Source: Pseudomonadota bacterium
GTDB taxonomy: Bacteria > Pseudomonadota > Alphaproteobacteria > Reyranellales > Reyranellaceae
Reading direction: 5' to 3'
DNA: 11,780 nt
Assembly (NCBI GenBank): GCA_023436825.1
Contig: JAEZHS010000148.1
Span: forward strand, 1-11,780
Shown here: in pieces, positions 8,101-11,780 of the stretch
How the letters are laid out: each line of letters opens with the position of its first letter
Numbering within the stretch: the first letter of the stretch is position 1
The notes under the pieces: model-generated
The model's database searches: none
The model's input: only the letters and a program-made list of their open reading frames with translations
Told to the model about the DNA's origin: nothing
Program-made: the position numbers and the translations under genes

Positions 8101-8348
8101 TCGCCTCGGACTGGGTGGCGGCCGAGGCGGCGTACCGGTCCAGCCTGGCCATTGCGCGCCGCCAGCGCGCCGGACTGTTCATGTGCAAAGCGGCCCTGAG
8201 CCTGGCGCGCCTGCTGCATTCGCGCGGTCGGCAGGAAGAGGCCCACGATCTGCTCGAGGAATGCCTGGCGCAGCTGCACGAAGGCGAGGACGTCGCTACG
8301 GTACGCCAAGCCCGATTGATGATGGATGAGTTGTCCGCGTTGAGGTGA
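5112..8348 (+). CDS. Class III nucleotide cyclase - AAA ATPase - TPR-like fusion protein
   Basis: 1078 residues. The class III adenylate/guanylate cyclase domain spans about 30-215, with metal-binding Asp41 (MFCDLVDS) and Asp85 (VGDGILIYFG) and transition-state Asn162 and Arg166 (VNLAARL). The position before GDG that is usually Lys is Arg81. A STAND/AAA-like ATPase follows (about 230-500), with Walker A GQAGVGKS (260-267) and Walker B IVFEDVQW (389-396, acidic Glu392-Asp393). The rest, about 530-1075, is helical and TPR-like, with repeats such as AYLAKGMVAFTTGDFEEAMKF. No membrane segment is visible, so it is likely cytoplasmic. This architecture is common as multi-copy paralogues in alphaproteobacteria, where the ATPase-TPR part probably senses a ligand or partner and controls cyclase output. 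The start is GTG at 5112 without a clear Shine-Dalgarno, so the first 30 Ser/Ala-rich residues are less certain. cAMP as product is inferred. Confidence 0.9.
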   Translation: MTSNNTPLASSNRTSTSLAASPASALSDRAERRQLTIMFCDLVDSVGLSIRLDPEDLRDLIAAYQRTCAQSVGLYDGYVARYVGDGILIYFGFPIAYEDNAERAVRAGLELVGAVTKLNQNLEFADSNIRVRVGIATGLVVVGDAVGGSGSDRDAVVGEAVNLAARLQGMAEPNTVVVSEVTRQLAAESFEYRDLGRHELKGFATPLSVYQVIGQREVTRLEARGPARTPFVDRKDEIAIVLDRWRRAASRSGQVIALVGQAGVGKSRIVVEAIERIREECAPAPTPVVLQFSPYHSNAPLYPVIRYLQRLANITTEDGPRTKLDKLTKLLGDSPTRRESTSLIADLLGIELDDDRPTAALGSTVKRHQTIEALVDLFADRSKDHAATIVFEDVQWVDPTSNLLLDRLADWAKTARALVVITLRTDSSNAATEILRDSGLVDSEGRHLDHVTVCEIRELDSANGRKLAAAAAAIESRTVDAAQLEAVLAKSGGIPLYLEELVKAAAHGVAVSGSREETAHSGGVPNTISDALMAQLDRLGFAKEVAQHASVIGPEFSMSLLARIMRRSLDELMPMLTSLVESRIVVRGSSSPDGYWFKHALIRDISYRSLLRKNRRQIHLAVARELSRHPAEIVDVSDDLIAQHYSLGAAPLEAIKFWRRGAGAAIARSANEEAIAMLRSALEELEKLGGTADPELELDLVLTQASALRSVRGYSAPEVEQHLARARVLCTVCGDFDDRFSVEWGLFQCIFIKGDIDGARAIAADLLEHAADESREALIDAYLAKGMVAFTTGDFEEAMKFFEAGAALCQPEIEQPRFRTHGQNAGLFCLSYLARAQCHLGYLDRGRATIQRARAIAAMRSQDPGHIHSWLAVAVHAVRVHHLCDDIEAERRVANETVEMARQHHYAYYEALGKCQLGWVAGAEGKVDAGIAMLTEGLAALRETGTSLSIPGFYVLLSQLYVRAGRLDEAGQVLDMAARSTSHAVWDADIERVRGDIASDWVAAEAAYRSSLAIARRQRAGLFMCKAALSLARLLHSRGRQEEAHDLLEECLAQLHEGEDVATVRQARLMMDELSALR

Positions 8349-8388
8349 GTCTGACGGAAATCCCGAACATTTTGAACAGGGGGATGAG

Positions 8389-8973
8389 ATGGGCCCAGCA
8401 CCGATCAAGAACGTGCCATGCGCCAAGGGTGCGCTGTGCTACTGCCTCGACGAATTCTCGAAGGGGCCCGGGGCGCGGTCGCGGATCGAAAGGCTCCGCG
8501 ACGCCATCGCGGCTCTGGCGCCGACCTTTGCGGGGCTCACCGAGGTTTTCGATAGATATCTGATGGCGCATGTCATCCCCGATGCCGAACAGAGACAAAG
8601 GCTTGCCGCGAACCTGGATGCATTTTGGCTCGATGCTCGCTCGCCCAGGCCGTTCTTTCCGAAGGCGCCGGTGAGGGAGATCCTTGCGAAGGGCATACTC
8701 GAGACACTCGACCTGTCGCTGAAGGGCGAGAAGCGGGCCGTCCCGATCAACGCATGGTGGGTGCTCGACTCGGCCGAGCTCAGGGTTCTGAACCTGGCGG
8801 ATGTCAAAGGGGGCGTAACGGTGGGGGGCAACGTCACCCTGCTCATCATGACGTCGCGTCCGAAGGGTCGCGGCGGCGCTGCACCTCCCATCCTTGGTGA
8901 TTTGGCGGAAGCCTATGTCACCGAGCGGCAGGGACGCGCGGTCACGACGAGGCGCGTCAGGGACCTGGCGTAG
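8389..8973 (+). CDS. Hypothetical protein downstream of the cyclase
   Basis: 194 residues that I do not recognise. The ATG follows a good Shine-Dalgarno (AGGGGG at about 8378-8383) and begins 40 bp after the cyclase stop, so co-expression is likely. Codon choice is like that of the neighbours. Visible features: an N-terminal Cys cluster (CAKGALCYC, residues 11-19), a helical stretch from about 32 to 85, a PKAPVREILAKGI segment near the middle, then a beta-rich part with PINAWWVLDS and VTVGGNVTLLIMTSRP, and a charged Arg-rich C-terminus. No signal peptide and no membrane helix. It could be a partner or effector of the cyclase protein, but only position supports that. Confidence 0.7.
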   Translation: MGPAPIKNVPCAKGALCYCLDEFSKGPGARSRIERLRDAIAALAPTFAGLTEVFDRYLMAHVIPDAEQRQRLAANLDAFWLDARSPRPFFPKAPVREILAKGILETLDLSLKGEKRAVPINAWWVLDSAELRVLNLADVKGGVTVGGNVTLLIMTSRPKGRGGAAPPILGDLAEAYVTERQGRAVTTRRVRDLA

Positions 8974-9008
8974 TCACGAACGCAGCCTTCTTTTGCACCA
9001 AGCGTCGA

Positions 9009-9377
9009 TCACGTCTTGGGTTGAATGGCGACGATGGCGCGGCGATGGGTGCCTTCGCCGACCTTCTTGTCTTCGTCGTGCGCCTCGACCTTGAAGCGGA
9101 GCTTGCGGCCGTCGACCTCGAGCAGCTCCGCCCGCACCGTCACCTTCTTGCCCTTTGGCGTGGCGCCGAAATGCTTGACGTGCACCTCGAAGCCGACGGT
9201 GGTGTGCCCTGGAGGCAGATGCGGCTGCACGGCCTCGATGCCGGCGCGCTCCATCAGGCCGATCATGTTCGGCGTCGACAGCACGCCGTCGCCGCCCATG
9301 TGCTTGACCACCAGCTTGTCGTCGACGGTCGTGACGATCTCCGCCTTGAGTCCCGGTGTCAGGCTATTCGTCGACAT
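9009..9377 (-). CDS. FlK-like hotdog-fold acyl-CoA thioesterase
   Basis: 122 residues with a single hotdog domain. Thr35, Glu43 and His69 reproduce the catalytic triad of the fluoroacetyl-CoA thioesterase FlK (Thr42, Glu50, His76 as I recall) with identical spacings of 8 and 26 residues. Further shared motifs are IGLMERAGI, HLPPG, GATPKGKKVTVRAEL and GEGTHRRAIV. The phenylalanine-containing lid of FlK before the Thr is absent (GGDGVLSTP instead), so fluoroacetate resistance is not implied; a general or short-chain acyl-CoA hydrolase is more likely. The frame extends to 9464, but the Met at 9377 has a GGGAG site 6 nt upstream and starts at the domain. It is divergent from the MerR/acyl-CoA dehydrogenase genes and probably shares their regulation. 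It ends 35 bp from the convergent hypothetical gene. Confidence 0.87.
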   Translation of the reverse strand: MSTNSLTPGLKAEIVTTVDDKLVVKHMGGDGVLSTPNMIGLMERAGIEAVQPHLPPGHTTVGFEVHVKHFGATPKGKKVTVRAELLEVDGRKLRFKVEAHDEDKKVGEGTHRRAIVAIQPKT

Positions 9378-9381
9378 GTGT

Positions 9382-9388
9382 CTCTCCC
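9382..9388 (-). promoter_or_regulatory. Ribosome binding site deciding the thioesterase start
   Basis: On the minus strand GGGAGAG precedes the ATG at 9377; the GGGAG core is 6 nt away. It supports the 122-residue product over a 151-residue one whose start would lie inside the operator region. Confidence 0.6.
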
Positions 9389-9446
9389 ATGGTGAGCAGG
9401 CTGTGCTTGGGCGGACGTTAGACCATTCCCGAGCACGTTCGCTTCC

Positions 9447-9458
9447 GTTTACGTAAAC
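9447..9458. promoter_or_regulatory. Operator-like palindrome, copy 1 (thioesterase side)
   Basis: Perfect 12-bp palindrome GTTTACGTAAAC, identical to the core of copy 2; the centres are 22 bp apart, about two helical turns. It lies 70 bp upstream of the thioesterase start and is likely bound by the adjacent MerR protein. Confidence 0.65.
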
Positions 9459-9463
9459 CATCA

Positions 9464-9485
9464 TTGACGTTTACGTAAACGTCAA
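9464..9485. promoter_or_regulatory. Operator-like 22-bp perfect palindrome, copy 2 (merR side)
   Basis: The core GTTTACGTAAAC (9469-9480) is extended symmetrically by TTGAC and GTCAA to a perfect 22-bp palindrome. It ends 16 bp before the merR-type start codon and covers the predicted -35 and most of the spacer, the usual place for a MerR-family operator. The protein-DNA pairing is inferred from position. Confidence 0.72.
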
Positions 9486-9492
9486 CTATGAC
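9464..9492 (+). promoter_or_regulatory. Candidate promoter of the MerR-acyl-CoA dehydrogenase operon
   Basis: TTGACG (9464-9469) and TATGAC (9487-9492) are separated by 17 bp, with five and four matches to the sigma-70 hexamers. The predicted start of transcription would be near 9499, only a few bases before the ATG at 9502, implying a leaderless or nearly leaderless mRNA. No Shine-Dalgarno is present upstream of that ATG, which agrees. Confidence 0.5.
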
Positions 9493-9501
9493 AATTCCAT
9501 C

Positions 9502-9930
9502 ATGTCGGTCGCCGCTCCGTCATCAACGCGCGACAGCCAGCGCATCTACAGCATCGCCGAACTCAGCCGCGAGTTCGCGATCACGCCGCGCACCATCCGC
9601 TTCTACGAGGATGAGGGGCTGATCAAGCCGCGCCGCCAGGGCATGACCCGGCTGTACAGCGCCGGCGATCGCACGCGGCTGGGCTGGATCCTGCGCGGCA
9701 AGCGGCTGGGCTTCGCGCTCGCCGAAATCCGCGAATTGCTCAATCTCTATCAGGTCGATCGCACCGGCGTGCAACAGCTGCGCGAGCTCCTGCGCCGCAG
9801 CCGACTGCACATCGCCGACCTCGAGAAGAAGCGTCGTGATCTCGACGCACATATCAGCGAATTCAAGGAAGTGGAGAGCCAGGTCAGCACCGAGCTGCGT
9901 CAGCGTGGCGTCGACCCGGAGAACGACTAG
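9502..9930 (+). CDS. MerR-family regulator, LiuR-like
   Basis: 142 residues. The winged helix-turn-helix spans about 14-80: IYSIAELSREFAITPRTIRF (15-34), then YEDEGLIKP and the wing RQGMTRLYS (45-53). LRGKRLGFALAEIREL (about 69-84) is characteristic of the LiuR/AtuR-like branch tied to branched-chain amino acid and acyl-CoA breakdown. A long coiled-coil dimerisation helix runs from about 92 to 135. The protein has no Cys, so it is not a MerR/CueR-type metal sensor; the effector is unknown, perhaps an acyl-CoA. The start at 9502 has no Shine-Dalgarno, but it lies just after the candidate promoter and no better start precedes the HTH. The acyl-CoA dehydrogenase gene begins 22 bp downstream. It probably controls itself, the dehydrogenase and the divergent thioesterase through the two palindromes. 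Confidence 0.88.
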   Translation: MSVAAPSSTRDSQRIYSIAELSREFAITPRTIRFYEDEGLIKPRRQGMTRLYSAGDRTRLGWILRGKRLGFALAEIRELLNLYQVDRTGVQQLRELLRRSRLHIADLEKKRRDLDAHISEFKEVESQVSTELRQRGVDPEND

Positions 9931-9940
9931 CTGGAGTACA

Positions 9941-9946
9941 AGGGAG
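9941..9946 (+). promoter_or_regulatory. Ribosome binding site deciding the acyl-CoA dehydrogenase start
   Basis: AGGGAG lies 6 nt before the ATG at 9953. It shows that translation starts here and not at 9836, where the same frame is open inside the regulator gene. Confidence 0.7.
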
Positions 9947-9952
9947 ACACGG

Positions 9953-11740
9953 ATGGCCGTCTACAAGGCGCCGCTCAAGGACATCAACTTCGTCCTCAAC
10001 GAGGTTCTGGACGTCTCCAGCCTCGCCAAGCTGCCGGGCTATCAGGATGCCACGCCGGACGTCATCCAGGCGATCCTCGAGGAAGCGGCCAAGCTCTGCG
10101 AAAACGTGCTGTTCCCCCTGAACCGCACCGGCGACGAGGAAGGCTGCACCTACGAGAACGGTGTCGTGCGCACGCCCAAGGGCTTCAAGCACGCCTACGA
10201 CATGTTCCGTGAGGGCGGCTGGACGGCGGTGACCTGCGATCCGGAGTACGGCGGCCAGGGTCTGCCGGCAACGGTGGGCTTCGCGCTGCAGGAGATGTTC
10301 ACGGCGTCGAACCAGGCCTTCGCCATGTACCCAGGCCTGAGCCACGGCGCCTACGAGGCGCTGTCGCGGCACGGCTCGGACGAGCTCAAGAAGAAGTACC
10401 TGCCCAAGCTCACCGACGGCACCTGGACCGGCACGATGTGCCTGACCGAGCCCCATTGCGGCACCGATCTCGGCATGCTGCGCACCAAGGCCGAGGTGCA
10501 GGCCGACGGCAGCTATTCCATCACCGGTACCAAGATCTTCATCTCGGCGGGCGAGCACGACCTCGCGGAGAACATCATCCATCTGGTGCTGGCGCGCCTG
10601 CCGGACGCGCCGGGCGGCACCAAGGGCATCTCGCTATTCCTGGTGCCGAAGTTCATCCCCAAGGCGGACGGCGGCGTGGGCGAGCGCAATGGCATTCGCT
10701 GCGGCGCCATCGAGCACAAGATGGGCATCAAGGCCAACGCCACCTGCGTCATGAACCTCGACGGCGCCAAGGGCTGGCTGGTCGGCGAGCTGAACAAGGG
10801 CATGCCGGCCATGTTCGTGATGATGAACGCGGCTCGCCTCGGCGTCGGCATGCAGGGCCTGGGCATCGCCGAGACCTCGTTCCAGAGCGCCGTAGCCTAT
10901 GCGCGCGATCGACTGCAGGGCCGTTCGCTCACCGGCCCGAAGAACGCCAACGGTCCGGCCGATCCCATCATCGTGCATCCCGACGTGCGGCGCATGCTGA
11001 TGATCCAGAAGTCGTTCACCGAAGCGGCGCGCGCGCTGTCGCTGTGGGTCGGCATGCTGATCGACGAGGCGCACAGCCATCCCGATGCCGCCAAGCGCGA
11101 GGCGGCGGACGATCTCGTGCAGATGCTGACGCCGATCATCAAGGCGCACTTCACCGACATGGGCAGCGAATGCGCCAACCTCGCCGTGCAGACCTACGGC
11201 GGCCACGGCTTCATCCGCGAGAACGGCGTCGAGCAGCTGGTGCGCGACGCCCGCATCACCCAGCTCTACGAGGGCACCAACGGGATCCAGGCGCTCGACC
11301 TGATCGGCCGTAAGCTGCCGATGAAGGGTGGGCAGGCGGCGCAGCGCCTGCTGGGCGAGATGAGCGGCTTCGTCGCCCAGCACAAGGCCGACGACAAGAT
11401 GAAGGAGTTCGTCGAGCCGCTGGAGAAGGCGCTGGGCCGCGTCCAGGATGCCGCGCTCTTCGTGATGCAGCATGCCATGAAGAACCACGACGAGGCGGGT
11501 GCGGCCGCCACGGACATGCTGCGCCTGATGGCGCTCACCGCCATGACGTTCATGTGGGGGCGTATCGCGGTTGCCGCGCACAAGGGTCTGGCGGCCGGCA
11601 ACGACAACGCCTTCTACGAGGCCAAGCTCAACACGGCGCGCTTCTATATCGCCCGCGTGCTGCCGCAGACGACCTCGCTCAATCATCAGATCAAGGCGGG
11701 CGCCGCCACCCTGATGGCCCTGCCGGCCGAGGCGTTCTGA
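9953..11740 (+). CDS. Acyl-CoA dehydrogenase of the long DmdC-like type
   Basis: 595 residues, longer than classical acyl-CoA dehydrogenases (about 380) and matching the roughly 600-residue group that includes 3-methylmercaptopropionyl-CoA dehydrogenase DmdC. The N-terminal extension YKAPLKDINFVLNEVL (about 4-19) is typical of this group. The FAD/substrate motif CLTEPHCGTDLG is at 163-174. Glu440 in LYEGTNGIQA is the expected catalytic base. A helical C-terminal domain covers about 470-590. The protein would oxidise an acyl-CoA to the 2-enoyl-CoA in the cytoplasm and pass electrons to ETF. DmdC annotation is widespread for this group and does not by itself show a role in DMSP degradation; no dmdB or dmdD gene is visible here. 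It is co-transcribed with the MerR gene 22 bp upstream. The thioesterase across the divergent promoter may act on the same acyl-CoA pool. Confidence 0.92.
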   Translation: MAVYKAPLKDINFVLNEVLDVSSLAKLPGYQDATPDVIQAILEEAAKLCENVLFPLNRTGDEEGCTYENGVVRTPKGFKHAYDMFREGGWTAVTCDPEYGGQGLPATVGFALQEMFTASNQAFAMYPGLSHGAYEALSRHGSDELKKKYLPKLTDGTWTGTMCLTEPHCGTDLGMLRTKAEVQADGSYSITGTKIFISAGEHDLAENIIHLVLARLPDAPGGTKGISLFLVPKFIPKADGGVGERNGIRCGAIEHKMGIKANATCVMNLDGAKGWLVGELNKGMPAMFVMMNAARLGVGMQGLGIAETSFQSAVAYARDRLQGRSLTGPKNANGPADPIIVHPDVRRMLMIQKSFTEAARALSLWVGMLIDEAHSHPDAAKREAADDLVQMLTPIIKAHFTDMGSECANLAVQTYGGHGFIRENGVEQLVRDARITQLYEGTNGIQALDLIGRKLPMKGGQAAQRLLGEMSGFVAQHKADDKMKEFVEPLEKALGRVQDAALFVMQHAMKNHDEAGAAATDMLRLMALTAMTFMWGRIAVAAHKGLAAGNDNAFYEAKLNTARFYIARVLPQTTSLNHQIKAGAATLMALPAEAF

Positions 11741-11780
11741 TCTGTGAGATCATATTCTTCCGGACCGCGGGGCGCCCGGG

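Noticed and set aside
8974..9035. Bidirectional terminator between the convergent hypothetical and thioesterase genes
   Set aside because: Only a short, bulged stem (CAAG/CTTG region) is visible, it overlaps the thioesterase end, and there is no clear T-run on either strand.
9009..9377. Fluoroacetate resistance gene
   Set aside because: The catalytic triad matches FlK, but the Phe lid needed for fluoroacetyl-CoA selectivity is absent.
9502..9930. Metal- or redox-sensing MerR regulator
   Set aside because: The protein contains no cysteine, and its context is acyl-CoA metabolism.
9836..9952. A 39-residue N-terminal extension of the acyl-CoA dehydrogenase inside the regulator gene
   Set aside because: The Shine-Dalgarno at 9941-9946 and the family N-terminus both fix the start at 9953.
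9953..11740. Evidence for DMSP degradation through DmdC
   Set aside because: The DmdC label covers a broad dehydrogenase group, and no other dmd gene is in the window.
11741..11780. Start of another gene at the right edge
   Set aside because: Only 40 bases remain, with no start codon plus RBS and no recognisable terminator.

Overview
The window is high-GC DNA (G or C dominates third codon positions) with dense, short-gap gene packing. It carries a bacterial 2-hydroxyacyl-CoA lyase, a class III CoA-transferase, a cyclase-ATPase-TPR fusion and a LiuR-like MerR regulator beside an acyl-CoA dehydrogenase. This gene mix suggests a soil or freshwater alphaproteobacterium, perhaps a Rhodospirillales/Reyranella-type organism. 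That placement is inference from gene content; there is no rRNA or other phylogenetic marker. I see no mobile element, CRISPR array, tRNA or rRNA, and no gap over 300 bases without a gene.

Layout. (1) 1-1815, minus strand: a three-gene run of gamma-carbonic anhydrase-like protein, two-module VOC/glyoxalase-like protein, and a DUF2272-type lipoprotein that leaves the window at its left edge. The last two genes overlap as GTGA. (2) 1964-4923, plus strand: a thiamine-diphosphate enzyme of the oxalyl-CoA decarboxylase / 2-hydroxyacyl-CoA lyase family, then a formyl-CoA-transferase-like CaiB/BaiF protein. (3) 5112-8973, plus strand: a 1078-residue class III nucleotide cyclase fused to an AAA-type ATPase and a TPR-like region, followed 40 bp later by an unrecognised 194-residue protein. 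(4) 9009-11740: a FlK-like hotdog thioesterase on the minus strand, divergent from a MerR regulator and an acyl-CoA dehydrogenase on the plus strand. The shared intergenic region holds two copies of GTTTACGTAAAC whose centres lie 22 bp apart. One copy is the core of a perfect 22-bp palindrome placed over a plausible promoter.

How the genes may work together. The pair in (2) has the gene order logic of the oxalate oxc/frc system, but both proteins differ from the oxalate enzymes at substrate-contacting positions. The lyase looks like 2-hydroxyacyl-CoA lyase (Phe-Gln in place of Oxc Tyr-Glu, and an HACL1-like C-terminus). The transferase differs from Frc at the Gln17 and Tyr139 equivalents and in the glycine loop. 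A formyl-CoA recycling cycle for 2-hydroxy acids is the most interesting hypothesis here. Module (4) looks like a self-contained acyl-CoA catabolic unit under its own MerR switch. Module (3) is a large signalling protein with an unknown partner.
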